Notes: generated from the sequence alone by a model not told the origin. Counted from the first letter of the stretch, positions 44,411-53,207 are shown. The stretch is 64,000 nt of DNA from Cytobacillus pseudoceanisediminis (GCF_023516215.1 NZ_CP097349.1:682001-746000); one strand, 5' to 3'. Made by a program: numbers and translations.

Positions 44411-45628
44411 TTAAACATTTTGACCCATCTGTTCAGCCTTTACCGGCTTTCTCGAAAAGAAAATCACCAGAATGACTGTGGTAATCAGGGACCCATGGAA
44501 TATCCATACCATCTTAGATAATGATAAAGACTCCAATAAAACAGGAGCGACAGCGAATCCGAGGGCAAAACCTAGAGATTTTAAGAGCATGCCTACTCCA
44601 AAAATTCTCCCTCTAATATGATTATCTGTCTTTTGCAGGATTGTCGCATGCAGAGTAGTAAAGCAGGCATCAAAAATACCGGTTAAAAAGGCAAACGGCA
44701 GGATAATCCATAAGCTGCTATTTGAGAGGAAGGTGATAAATCCTGCTGACATAAGCATCGCTGTAAAAAAACAAGCATAATATAAACGGCTCCCCTGCAG
44801 GCTTTTCAGCTTTGGCAGAATCATGGTTGCCAGTACGGAACCAATCCCCCAAACGCCCCAAATCAACCCGTAATAGAAACTTTGTTTGCTGCTGTCGATG
44901 TTTTCAGCGAGCAGCGGAATCCCTAAGTTATGTGAAGCTCCTGCAAATGCGCCTGAGAGGAAGACAATATTCACCAGAAGCAGCATCGGTTTAAGTAATA
45001 TAAACGAATAAACTTCTTTCAAATCCCTGCCAATGCTGGCCAGTTTTTCTTTAAGGCCGCTGCTGATTTTTTTATTCACAGCCGATTCCGACGTTTGCCA
45101 TTTCATTTTTAATAAAACGAGTGCTGAAATGACGTATGTGGCGGCATCAATGATTAAAGTTATCTGGTATCCGAGGAAATCAGTTATGACTCCAGCCCCG
45201 ATAAAACCAAACACCAGACTGACAGATGTTAATCGGGAAATTAACGCATTCGTCTCAAGTACCTTATCCTCGCCAAAAATCTGAGGGATTTCTGCGCTGT
45301 AGCTAACTGCAAAAAAGCTTGATGTCAATCCGATAAAGAAGCAGACAATGAGAATCATGATTGGATTTGGAAAAGGTATTAAGCCTAAAATGATGACTAC
45401 CCGGAATACATCTGTCCAAATCATAATTTTTCGGCGGTCAAAGCGATCGGCCAGAACCCCTGAGAAAAGACTAGATAAAACGCCGCCAAGTGTCCTGATG
45501 GCCATTGTCGCTGCAAGCCAGGCAGAGCTTCCGGTGGCCGCATACATGAGCACATTAATGGCAATCAGGTCCATGAACGTACCCAAATCGGAAAAAGCTT
45601 TTACATACAGAAAAATTTTACGGTTCAT
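44411..45628 (-). CDS. MFS transporter (MFS_3/enterobactin-exporter-like group)
   Basis: A 405-residue, 12-helix transporter counted from ATG 45628 after AGGGAGA. It has the MFS loop motif GVLADRFDRRKIMI between helices 2 and 3, and the mirrored TTLHATILQKTDNHIRGRIFG segment in the second half. This layout is shared by drug and siderophore exporters. The substrate is unknown. It stands alone and is divergent from the NUDIX gene. Confidence 0.85.
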   Translation of the reverse strand: MNRKIFLYVKAFSDLGTFMDLIAINVLMYAATGSSAWLAATMAIRTLGGVLSSLFSGVLADRFDRRKIMIWTDVFRVVIILGLIPFPNPIMILIVCFFIGLTSSFFAVSYSAEIPQIFGEDKVLETNALISRLTSVSLVFGFIGAGVITDFLGYQITLIIDAATYVISALVLLKMKWQTSESAVNKKISSGLKEKLASIGRDLKEVYSFILLKPMLLLVNIVFLSGAFAGASHNLGIPLLAENIDSSKQSFYYGLIWGVWGIGSVLATMILPKLKSLQGSRLYYACFFTAMLMSAGFITFLSNSSLWIILPFAFLTGIFDACFTTLHATILQKTDNHIRGRIFGVGMLLKSLGFALGFAVAPVLLESLSLSKMVWIFHGSLITTVILVIFFSRKPVKAEQMGQNV

Positions 45629-45832
45629 GCGTGTCTCCCTAGTTTTCAAAGATGTTTTCTGTTTTATTTTAAAGATTTTGAATTTAATTCGCAATACGAA
45701 ACTTCAGATCTTTAATTTGCTGATTTGGCATTCTTTATAAAGGATAATCACATAAGAATGTGGAATACATGATTGGTCAAATTTGAAAGCAAGGCTGAAT
45801 TTAAAAGCACATTATACAAAGAAGGTAAGAGA

Positions 45833-46290
45833 ATGAGCAATATATTCGGGAATCGAAAAAAGGACTTGATTATAAAATACGCAAGGGTGCTTACGCTGTC
45901 ATATTCAACCCGGAAAATGAAAAAGTATTAACTGTGCAAACTCAGTCTGGCCATTACTTTCTCCCAGGCGGAGGAATAGAAAAAGGTGAAGGGAAAATCG
46001 AATGTCTGAAAAGGGAAGTACAGGAGGAGACCGGCTATGAGATTTCAAATTTATTCTTTATCGGTAATGCAAAGAGCTATTTGCCGCAGACCAAGAAAAG
46101 GCCAATGCTAAGTGACGGGTATTTTTATCTGGCTAATCTGGCGGATAAAATACAAGAGCCGACTGAAGAAGACCATGCAATAAAGTGGATTGAAACTGAA
46201 AGAATAGCAGAATTGCTGGTTCACAGTCACCACATATGGGCGGTCCAGAAAGGGATAGGATATAAAAAGCAGGAGGGGGAAGATGAATGA
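45833..46290 (+). CDS. NUDIX hydrolase, frame broken near its start
   Basis: ATG 45833 follows GAAGGTAAG. One missing base near 45851 separates MSNIFG from the main frame (KGLDYKIRKGAYAVIFNPENEKV). The NUDIX box is complete: GGGIEKGEGKIECLKREVQEETGYE (G-x5-E-x7-REVQEETG). The joined length is about 152 residues. The family hydrolyses nucleoside diphosphates linked to another moiety. The ending overlaps the methyltransferase ATG (ATGA), so the two are co-translated. Confidence 0.85.
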
Positions 46291-47018
46291 TTGCCTACTA
46301 CGGGGAACTCTGCACTAAGATGTATGAAAGTGATAAATCAATGGCAGAGGGTCCAGAGTTGAGCTTTTACCTGTCATATGCAAAAGGCAGGAAGATGAAA
46401 GTATTGGAGCCGATGTGCGGAAATGGAAGAATGCTTCATTCAGCATGGCGTCGACACTGATGGTTTTGATATTTCAGAAGACATGCTGAAAGTCTGTAAG
46501 GAAAAAGCTAGGAAATTAAACTTAAAGCCTAATGTTTTTCAGAAAATGATAGAAGAGTTTAATAATGCTAAAAAATACGATTTAATTATGATCCCTTATG
46601 GTTCTTTTTCACTTTTGCCTGACTCTCTGGTAAATATAAGTCTTCAAAATTTAAAGAATGCCCTAAATGAAGGCGGTAAAATGCTTCTTACCATTGTAGA
46701 AAAAGATAATGAAATTGAAGAAGCTGCAGAATGGACAGAAACGAACAGGAAGGAATTAGAGGGGCAGACCATTATTGAAAATAGAAAAATAGCTTATGAT
46801 GATGAAACGAAAATCCTGCATATCCAGCTGAAGTATGATGCTGTTGGAGAGGAACCGCAGAAAGAACAGAATTGATGGATTTTCCTATACGGCTCTATGA
46901 TCCAGGTGAATTCAATAGAGTACTCAAAGATAACGGGTTTAGGCAAATCGCCGTTCATGAAGTTAGAGATGGGTACGGAGATGGACAATCTTTTCCTGTT
47001 TATGAATGTACGAAATAA
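46287..47018 (+). CDS. Class I SAM-dependent methyltransferase, frame broken twice
   Basis: The first frame from ATG 46287 gives MIAYYGELCTKMYESDKSMA and the SAM motif KVLEPMCGNGRML, then breaks near 46434 (one extra or two missing bases). The middle frame carries DTDGFDISEDMLKVCKEKA (motif II) and YDLIMIPYGSFSLLPD. A second break near 46870 (one missing base) leads to FPIRLYDPGEFNRVLKDNGF, ending at 47018. The joined length is about 243. It resembles small-molecule methyltransferases. Coupled to the NUDIX gene by a 4-bp overlap. Confidence 0.8.
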
Positions 47019-47110
47019 CAAGCTGTCATCTTGACGGCTTTTTTCAGCTTTGTTGGCGGGATAAGGGGTTTTTTATCAAATTACTAAGTGCCAGCATTCA
47101 TCAGAGAGGG

Positions 47111-48394
47111 GTGCTCATATGGAACTGGAAGAAAAAGGAGTCATCTGAACGTTTGAGGCTGAATAAAAAGATCATGTGGGGAATAACGATTATTTCGATC
47201 CTCTTAGCGATGTTCTATATAGATAAGCAAAAGGTATACAAGGAAGAAAAACCGCCAATGCCCACTGTACTATTAGGGGAGCAGGAGTTACATCCAATCT
47301 TAAGCACTTATACATGGAACGCAGGAAAAATTGAGAAGGAGATAAAAGATCTTACCAAATTGATTGAATATCAGCATGCTGAATTTCGCGAGAATCTTAA
47401 CATAGAATTTCCTAAAGATCAGCAGCCCATCTTCATTGCTAGAGGAAATTACTATAATGGCGGGATTCAAGTAGAGCCTTATCAAACTCTTTATAGTAAT
47501 TTTACACTATTAAGAAACGAATCCCGCAAAGAAATATATTCTATAAAAGCCTACTGGAAGGATGGCAAGCGGGCTGAATATATCATACCTGTTAACATTA
47601 AAGAGGTTAGTCCGGAAAAGAACTATCTGGCAAGGAATAAAGGGTATCATTCACTTCTGATTGTTGGAGATACTGATAAAAATGTAATTGATGAACTCTA
47701 TTCGGAACCATTGCACTTTCTTTTCGAAACAAGCAATTCATTAGGTCTAAAGGATGTAAATGATATTTATCTTGAATTACAAGTAAAGGAAGAGCCAAGT
47801 TATATTTTATTTGATCATACGAAGGAAGTATTTCGCGCAGCTTCTCTAGAAGAGTTATTGAAATATATGAAAGAAAATACGTATTCTAAAAAAAGCACAA
47901 TAGAGGGAAAAGTCACAAAGCTGGATCGAAATTTAGGAGTAATCCAAGTGGATGATAAAATTTTTACTGCTGCAGATATGGAAGAGGTTAAAGTTGGACA
48001 GAAAATCTCTTTAGAGGTGATTCAGCTAAATAAGGACATCCCTTACTATCGAGCAATCGAAAACATCAATGTGATAAAAGCTCCTGACACGGTCTTTTCC
48101 GCTGCTAAATGGCTAGCGAAGGATGCTGAAAAGGTTTCTATTCTTGCTATTGGACCATCTGCCTTTACTGAGCAGTTTAAATCTCCAAATAAGGAAGACT
48201 TCAAGCTGGTGGAAAATATAGAGATTCAAGAGACACTAACATTAAAAAATGGAGAGGCAATCACAGATGCTGCTGTTTATGTATTTAATGATAAGGAATT
48301 AGTTTTTCAGACGGACGAATTTGACCAGCTCCTGAACTATTTATTTGAGTTTGAAATGTTAATGCCTGCTAGAAAGGAAAGAAACGGTCTTTAG
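47111..48394 (+). CDS. Membrane-anchored hypothetical protein
   Basis: A protein of up to 427 residues with one N-terminal membrane helix (MWGITIISILLAMFYID) and a large extracytoplasmic part. The latter has beta-rich stretches, including an OB-like segment (EGKVTKLDRNLGVIQVDDKIFTA). The start is uncertain: GTG 47111 sits too close to its site, and ATG 47174 lies at the membrane helix. An ATG at 47119 in another frame has a better site, so a frameshift at the 5' end is possible. I do not recognise a family. Confidence 0.65.
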   Translation: MLIWNWKKKESSERLRLNKKIMWGITIISILLAMFYIDKQKVYKEEKPPMPTVLLGEQELHPILSTYTWNAGKIEKEIKDLTKLIEYQHAEFRENLNIEFPKDQQPIFIARGNYYNGGIQVEPYQTLYSNFTLLRNESRKEIYSIKAYWKDGKRAEYIIPVNIKEVSPEKNYLARNKGYHSLLIVGDTDKNVIDELYSEPLHFLFETSNSLGLKDVNDIYLELQVKEEPSYILFDHTKEVFRAASLEELLKYMKENTYSKKSTIEGKVTKLDRNLGVIQVDDKIFTAADMEEVKVGQKISLEVIQLNKDIPYYRAIENINVIKAPDTVFSAAKWLAKDAEKVSILAIGPSAFTEQFKSPNKEDFKLVENIEIQETLTLKNGEAITDAAVYVFNDKELVFQTDEFDQLLNYLFEFEMLMPARKERNGL

Positions 48395-48416
48395 TGCAGC
48401 GAAAGGGGAATAAAGG

Positions 48417-48903
48417 GTGACTGCTCCTATTATCAAAACAGACAGATTAATAGCGATCTGTCTCATTTAATGGAAATTTTCTCTGACCCGGTGGCCATGA
48501 GATTTTATCGCTCAAAAAACAAGAGAACAGGCCGAAGAATGGATCAGCTGGACCTTGCATAATTATCGGACGCATGGTGTGGGCCTTTGGGTTGCGGAAG
48601 AAAAACATCCGGCAGGTTTTTGGGGCGGTGCGGAATTACCCCCAGGATACAGGCGGCGTTACAGAAATGGAGATTGGCTATTTGTTTGCCAGGCGTGAAT
48701 GGGGAAAAGGCTATGCGGCGGAAGCGGCATTAGCCTGTAAGGAATATGGGTTTAAAAGCTTAAAATATAAAAAGCTGGTTTCCATTATAAATGTGAAAAA
48801 TTTTGCTTCTATCCGTGTTGCGGAAAAAGCTGGCATGAAAAAGGAAAAAACATTTCTCAGAGCGGGAAATAAGATGTATGTATATTCCATATCAAACGGT
48901 TAG
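48417..48903 (+). pseudogene. GNAT acetyltransferase, multiply disrupted
   Basis: GTG 48417 opens VTAPIIKTDRLI, but the protein is then spread over several frames: DLSHLMEIFSDPVAMRFYRS (from 48455), TREQAEEWISWTLHNYRTHG (from about 48519), a central GFLGRCGITP piece, and DTGGVTEMEIGYLFARREWG onward to 48903. The last part has the acetyl-CoA loop REWGKGYAAEAALACKEYGF. At least four indels are needed and some N-terminal codons seem absent. This is more damage than elsewhere, so real decay is possible. It is of the RimJ/RimL type. Confidence 0.65.
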
Positions 48904-48907
48904 CATT

Positions 48908-49396
48908 TTAGATGATGTTTTTATAATGTTCATTAAATACCTTAAAAAGCCTTTCATCACCGCCTCGGTCTGGATGGAGGGCTTTTAGCAGTTTCTTGAA
49001 TTCTTTACGGATCAATTGCATATCCTCATCAGGTTTCAAGCCCAGAAGCTTTCCAGGCTTGATTTCTTCATCAGCAATCATATTTTGGGCTTGTATCATT
49101 TTCTTCAATGATCTAACTTTGGATTCCTCTATTTGGACTCTAGTATTCAGGATCTCTATTTGTCCTTTAAGGTCTTTAACTTGCACGAGGATCCCTTCTA
49201 GTTTTTGCTGATAAAGCTCTTCATGTTTTTTGATGATGAAATCATTGAGATCCTTCGTCTTAATTGTGTAGCTGATTTGCCTCCTGGGGCTTCGATCCGC
49301 TTTCATTTTTCCTTCTTCAATCCAGCGCTCAATGTCGGCCCCATTCGCCTTTATTCCAGCTTTATGTAATTGTGCCACAGCATCAGTAATGTTCAT
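48908..49396 (-). CDS. Coiled-coil protein with a C-terminal J domain
   Basis: A 162-residue protein. The N-terminal 45 residues look like a MerR-type helix-turn-helix (NITDAVAQLHKAGIKANGADIERWIEEGKM). A coiled coil follows (about 55-105; EELYQQKLEGILVQVKDLKGQIEILNTRVQIEESK). The end is a compact J domain (LIRKEFKKLLKALHPDRGGDERLFKVFNEHY) with the HPD tripeptide that stimulates DnaK ATPase. J domains usually sit at the N-terminus, so this order is unusual. It may recruit DnaK to a bound target (inference). Confidence 0.78.
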   Translation of the reverse strand: MNITDAVAQLHKAGIKANGADIERWIEEGKMKADRSPRRQISYTIKTKDLNDFIIKKHEELYQQKLEGILVQVKDLKGQIEILNTRVQIEESKVRSLKKMIQAQNMIADEEIKPGKLLGLKPDEDMQLIRKEFKKLLKALHPDRGGDERLFKVFNEHYKNII

Positions 49397-49603
49397 GCTT
49401 CATGCTCACTCTCTATAAAATCTATTTAGCATTCAAAAACATCATATCACTGAACACTTTCAGAAAAATAACAAGCAGATAACATAGTATTAAAGTTTAT
49501 TTACACTGGTAACGCCATCATTTCGAAGAACTGGAATTATTAGAAAATTAGGTGGAATCTTGGTATAATGTAAAAAAATGGATGAGGAAGGATGGGGATA
49601 ATA

Positions 49604-49732
49604 TTGAAGAAAATGTTTAAATTTGCAGTATGGGTCGCTGCTTTACCGTTTATTCTGCTGTGGACAATCTTTTTTGATTCGAGCGGAAACTCTGCCATGT
49701 TTGTGAATGATGTATTAAATGATAAAAAATAG
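49604..49732 (+). CDS. Small membrane protein, 42 residues
   Basis: TTG 49604 or ATG 49613, after an AGGAAGGATGGGG stretch, encodes a peptide with one strong hydrophobic helix (FKFAVWVAALPFILLWTIFF) and a short polar tail ending DVLNDKK. A TATAAT-like hexamer (GGTATAATG) lies about 40 bp upstream. No family is recognised. Confidence 0.5.
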   Translation: MKKMFKFAVWVAALPFILLWTIFFDSSGNSAMFVNDVLNDKK

Positions 49733-49881
49733 GTTGAAGAAATCCTATGTTTAAGTTTGATTGTTAGCTGAACCAATCGGACCGTATGGGCAGCTGGACT
49801 CCCGTACATCCTCAGTTGAACCTTTGAGTGAGGGAGTCTTATGCCCGTTAGACTGCTGTAAAGTGAAACTTCAACAAACAA

Positions 49882-50124
49882 TTACTTTATAGGGCGCTCG
49901 AGAGTCAGGATTTCATCCTCCATTGAAGCATATTGCTGCTCCACTACATGCTTAACATCTGAAATTGCTGCATTGTAAAAATGCGGGGCCAATGACTCTT
50001 TAACAAAATCCAGCACCCTTTCTGCACCGAACTCAGATATTTCCTCATCTCTTTCTTCAGAGAAAAAAATCTGGATATCCTCGATCATCTTTTGCTGCTG
50101 CTCTTTTGTTATTTTTAAAAACAT
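49882..50124 (-). CDS. DUF2164 protein
   Basis: An 80-residue protein counted from ATG 50124 after GGAAGG; a longer in-frame reading upstream has no site. The sequence (LKITKEQQQKMIEDIQIFFSEERDEEISEFGAERVLDFVKE, then FYNAAISDVKHVVEQQY) follows the DUF2164 pattern closely. The function is unknown. Confidence 0.83.
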   Translation of the reverse strand: MFLKITKEQQQKMIEDIQIFFSEERDEEISEFGAERVLDFVKESLAPHFYNAAISDVKHVVEQQYASMEDEILTLERPIK

Positions 50125-50241
50125 GCCATGCCTTCCTTTCGGTTTTGGATACATGTTACTATACACGGAAATTTTATCAAAAGGGAGGCTGTTATTTTTA
50201 AAAGAAATATGTACAGCAGGAAAATGGAGAGTTCCTGCCAA

Positions 50242-50418
50242 CTACTTATGTGATGATTCATCGCCATAGACATCAAAGAGAAGGCTGTAATAATCTTTTA
50301 CATAAATGTCTTTGTTTGCAGCTTTCTTTTTCGGATAGAGAGAAATAGGGATAGATGACAAGGCAAGAATCGAGCTGCATAATAGAACCAGATATAATAT
50401 TCCAGATAGAATGAACAT
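50242..50418 (-). CDS. Small single-helix membrane protein, 58 residues
   Basis: ATG 50418 follows AAGGAGGTATCC. The peptide has an N-terminal membrane helix (ILSGILYLVLLCSSILALSS), then a basic stretch (YPKKKAANKD) and a soluble end (YYSLLFDVYGDESSHK). It lies 117 bp upstream of the DUF2164 gene on the same strand. I do not recognise the family. Confidence 0.6.
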   Translation of the reverse strand: MFILSGILYLVLLCSSILALSSIPISLYPKKKAANKDIYVKDYYSLLFDVYGDESSHK

Positions 50419-50456
50419 TTAGGATACCTCCTTGAGTTGTTAAAAAAGCTTAAATT

Positions 50457-50472
50457 ATGAAACGCATTTCAT
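50457..50472 (+). promoter_or_regulatory. Palindromic operator upstream of the LacI gene
   Basis: ATGAAACGCATTTCAT is a near-perfect 16-bp palindrome 33 bp before the LacI-type start codon. Its size and symmetry suit LacI-family binding, so autoregulation is likely. It is also cre-like in its flanks. Confidence 0.6.
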
Positions 50473-50505
50473 AGCAAGAAAAAATGAAAAAAATTAGGTG
50501 GTTTT

Positions 50506-51468
50506 ATGGCAAATATAAAAGACATCGCTAAAAAGGCAGGAGTTTCAGTTACGACCGTATCCAGAGTGCTGAATAATCATCCTTATGTAAGTGAGGATAA
50601 AAGGGAAGCTGTCTTGCGGGTGATGGAGGAATTCAATTATCAGCGAAATATTAATGCAGTCCATTTAAGTAAAGGGGAAACACTTCTTATAGGGGTCGTA
50701 GTTCCTTTTACCAATCATCCTTATTTCGGCCAGCTGGTAGAAGGGATTGCAAATGAGGCCATGAAAAACAACTATAAATTAGTTCTTTTTCAAACAAATT
50801 ACGAGGAAGACAGGGAGATTGAAGCTCTAAAAATGCTTCAGCATAAACAAATCGACTCTTTAATCATCTGTTCCAGAATCTGCGAATGGGATGTCATCAA
50901 TCAGTTTACCGAGTATGGCCCCATTGTTCTCTGTGAAGATGCGAGGAATCGTAATGTATCATCTACTTTTATCGACCATTACATGAGTTTCTCTAATGCT
51001 TTAGAGTATCTGCATAACAAAGGGCATCAGAAAATCGGGTATTGCATTGGAAGAAAGACTGGTGCCAACAGCAGGCAGCGCGGAAAGGCTTATGCTGATT
51101 TTTTAAAACGAATTGACGAACCATATAAGGAAGAATTTATCTTCTATGAATGTCTGCATTTTGAGCATGGCGAAGAAGTGGTCCGGCGATTATCGAACAT
51201 GGATAATCCCCCATCTGCTCTGCTGGTAACAAATGATTTTGCTGCTGCCGGAATAGTAACTTCCTGCAGGGAAAACGGCATCCATATTCCGGATGATCTG
51301 GCAATCATGGGATTTGATAACCAGCCAATAGCCAAAATCATGCACATTACAACACTTGAAATTCCGCTGGTTCAAATGGGAAGGCAGCTGCTTCTTCAAG
51401 CGATTGATGGTAAAAAGCACACACATCAGGAGATATCGGTGAAGCTGATCGAACGGCAAACCGTATAG
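50506..51468 (+). CDS. LacI-family transcriptional regulator
   Basis: A 320-residue repressor. The N-terminal helix-turn-helix and hinge (IKDIAKKAGVSVTTVSRVLNNHPYVSEDKREAVLRVMEE) are followed by a periplasmic-binding-protein-like domain (about 60-320; LIGVVVPFTNHPYFGQLVEGI, VLCEDARNR, HQKIGYCIGRKTGANSRQRGKAY, PPSALLVTNDFAAAGIV, DLAIMGFDNQPIAK). The effector is probably a sugar-like ligand but is not identifiable. No transport or catabolic genes are adjacent. Confidence 0.92.
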   Translation: MANIKDIAKKAGVSVTTVSRVLNNHPYVSEDKREAVLRVMEEFNYQRNINAVHLSKGETLLIGVVVPFTNHPYFGQLVEGIANEAMKNNYKLVLFQTNYEEDREIEALKMLQHKQIDSLIICSRICEWDVINQFTEYGPIVLCEDARNRNVSSTFIDHYMSFSNALEYLHNKGHQKIGYCIGRKTGANSRQRGKAYADFLKRIDEPYKEEFIFYECLHFEHGEEVVRRLSNMDNPPSALLVTNDFAAAGIVTSCRENGIHIPDDLAIMGFDNQPIAKIMHITTLEIPLVQMGRQLLLQAIDGKKHTHQEISVKLIERQTV

Positions 51469-51482
51469 CATTAAGTTGTTTG

Positions 51483-51508
51483 AAGCGGCTGCCCTCAGCC
51501 GTTTTTTT
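51483..51508 (+). terminator. Intrinsic terminator of the LacI gene
   Basis: AAGCGGCTG-CCCT-CAGCCGTTTTTTT. Confidence 0.88.
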
Positions 51509-51559
51509 ATTTATTTGTTTTTGCAATTTAAAGATATCAGAGGGTGTCCATTCTGACAG

Positions 51560-51850
51560 CTGAAAGAGAAGTCTTATGAAATGAGTCTGAACAATGCTTA
51601 TCTTCGGACAGGAGAAGATGTAATCCGAGGGAACGAGTCCGAACATAGCACATCTTCAGACAGAAGGAGATGAAATCCATGGAATGAGTCCGAACAAGGC
51701 TCATCTTCGGACAGGAGAAGAAAAAACCCGTGGGAATGAGTCCGAACAAGGCTCATCTTCAGACAGAAGGAGAAGAAATCCGAGGGAGTGAGTCCGAACA
51801 TAGGACATCTTCAGACAGATGAAGAAGAAATCCCTGGGAGAGAGAAATCC
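51560..51850 (+). repeat. Tandem array D, 51-52 bp period, five copies
   Basis: GAGTCYGAA or the CGAGTCCGAA variant begins units at 51583, 51635, 51686, 51738 and 51790. The unit (GAGTCCGAACAAGGCTCATC, TTCGGACAGGAGAAG, AATCCGAGGGAAT) is the same design as array C, with the TCCGAA/TTCGGA or CTTCAGACAG inverted arms. It lies between the LacI terminator and the membrane-protein operon. The small ORFs within it are artefacts. Confidence 0.93.
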
Positions 51851-51938
51851 ATAGAACGGGTCGAACCACAAAACAACCATCAGAATAATTGTCAATTTCC
51901 AAGCCAATACTAACAAAAAAGTATGGGACTGATGTTAC

Positions 51939-52412
51939 ATGGGATTTGTACTTATAGTTTTTCTAGCCTGGCTGGTGCTAATGCTGTTTACATCGATGAA
52001 TAAAAATCTGACATTTATTGAAAATACCTTCGTCTATTTGGTGGCGTTAGTCATTAATATTAATTTTACATGGATTGTGTATGAAGAGTTGAATATGGCG
52101 AAGATTTCCGAGCAGATCTTAGATAATTCCGCGTTCTTAATACATAGAAGTATAACCCTTCCGCTCACAGTTGCTATCACACTGAATTTATTCAGGACAG
52201 CGCCTTCCTTTGGTTCAAAAATTTTTAAAACCATCCTGTCAGTGTTGTTCCTTGTTTTGGCAGTGGTGATTGCCCTTTATTTTGACATTGTGGATTATAG
52301 AAAGTGGAATATCGGTTATGAAATAATATATTTATTCCTCCTGCATTTAGTGGTTCAATCCCTGCTGAAGTATTTTGGACAGCTTAAAACTAAAGGGGTG
52401 AACGAAGCATGA
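51939..52412 (+). CDS. Integral membrane protein, first gene of a three-gene overlapping operon
   Basis: A 157-residue protein with about five helices (VLIVFLAWLVLMLFTSM; FVYLVALVININFTWIVYEE; SITLPLTVAITLNLF; ILSVLFLVLAVVIALYF; IIYLFLLHLVVQSLL). I do not recognise a family with confidence. Its stop overlaps the next ATG by four bases (ATGA), so the genes are translated together. Confidence 0.72.
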   Translation: MGFVLIVFLAWLVLMLFTSMNKNLTFIENTFVYLVALVININFTWIVYEELNMAKISEQILDNSAFLIHRSITLPLTVAITLNLFRTAPSFGSKIFKTILSVLFLVLAVVIALYFDIVDYRKWNIGYEIIYLFLLHLVVQSLLKYFGQLKTKGVNEA

Positions 52413-52705
52413 AATTATGGGAGGATTTCGGCGGCAATGAGCTCTTTCTCTTATTAACTGCTGCTGCTGCCTATCTTGTATATTTTTTACTTATAAGAAG
52501 GCCGGATAAGCTGGCCAAACAAATCAGAATCCTGAGCCTGCTTTGGGGAATGTCCATTGGCATTCTATATGATTTCACAATAGGCGGAGGCAGGACTGAT
52601 TTTTATAAGATAAACGATTTAAATAATTATGAAGTGACAGATGTTCTTTATTATTTATTATTCGCGCCATTCGGCTACTTCTTTTTTATTTTTATGAAAA
52701 AATGA
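52409..52705 (+). CDS. Integral membrane protein, second gene of the overlapping operon
   Basis: A 98-residue protein with about three helices and a short polar loop (GGGRTDFYKINDLNNYEVTDV). It overlaps both neighbours by four bases (ATGA at each end). The family is not recognised. The tight packing suggests a membrane complex with fixed stoichiometry. Confidence 0.7.
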   Translation: MKLWEDFGGNELFLLLTAAAAYLVYFLLIRRPDKLAKQIRILSLLWGMSIGILYDFTIGGGRTDFYKINDLNNYEVTDVLYYLLFAPFGYFFFIFMKK

Positions 52706-52917
52706 AGATGGGCAAAAAAACATTCATTATATATGTTTTGGTATGGGCGTTATCAGGTGTTTTCTTTCAATGGGTGTTAACTGCTGCAGGTATCATTACC
52801 CTGCAGAAAGAGTATCGGATCGCGCACTCTTTTCCTATCTTTCTGCTGACTCAAACACTGACAGGAGTTTATATCCAGGTGCTCAAATCCAAAGAACAGC
52901 TTTCAGCAGGAGAATAG
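52702..52917 (+). CDS. Integral membrane protein, third gene of the overlapping operon
   Basis: A 71-residue protein with two helices (TFIIYVLVWALSGVFFQWVL and SFPIFLLTQTLTGVYIQVL) and a short polar tail. ATG 52702 overlaps the previous stop. A terminator follows. The family is not recognised. Confidence 0.68.
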   Translation: MKMGKKTFIIYVLVWALSGVFFQWVLTAAGIITLQKEYRIAHSFPIFLLTQTLTGVYIQVLKSKEQLSAGE

Positions 52918-52927
52918 ACAAATGAAG

Positions 52928-52957
52928 GCGGCCACATCAGGGATGGCCGCATTTTCT
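52928..52957 (+). terminator. Intrinsic terminator of the three-gene membrane operon
   Basis: GCGGCCA-CATCAGGGA-TGGCCGC followed by ATTTTCT. Confidence 0.8.
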
Positions 52958-53013
52958 GTTTTTCATGAAACCTTTTCCGGCTTCTGCTCGTATTTAATAT
53001 TATCAGTAGCAGA

Positions 53014-53207
53014 ATGGGAGAAAAAAATGTCCTAAGTGCGGATCTAGTGAATTGGGGAAAGGGAACCATTCGGGTTATGGAGTTATGTTCCCTGTCAACA
53101 AGATGAGCATCGGTTCTGATATTGAATATCTTATTTGCACCAGCTGCGGTCTTATCATTGAAGGGTACGTGAAGAAGCCGAGAAAATTTATAAGTTCAAA
53201 ATTTTAA
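53014..53207 (+). CDS. Small zinc-ribbon protein, frame broken at an A run
   Basis: ATG 53014 opens MGEK but the frame then derails. One more A in the A7 run 53021-53027 gives MGEKKCPKCGSSELGKGNHS, then PVNKMSIGSDIEYLICTSCG, ending KPRKFISSKF at 53207. The two CxxCG knuckles define a zinc ribbon of about 64 residues. It may bind nucleic acid or be a metal-binding accessory protein. No family name is assigned. Confidence 0.65.

Noticed and set aside
49540-49881. 113-residue minus-strand ORF
   Set aside because: No ribosome site or family; it lies antisense to a better-supported small membrane protein at 49604-49732.
8658-51850. CRISPR arrays
   Set aside because: The repeats are contiguous, degenerate, and lack unique spacers and cas genes.
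51347-51916. Minus-strand ORFs of 67-99 residues through array D
   Set aside because: Repeat artefacts that also run antisense into the LacI gene.
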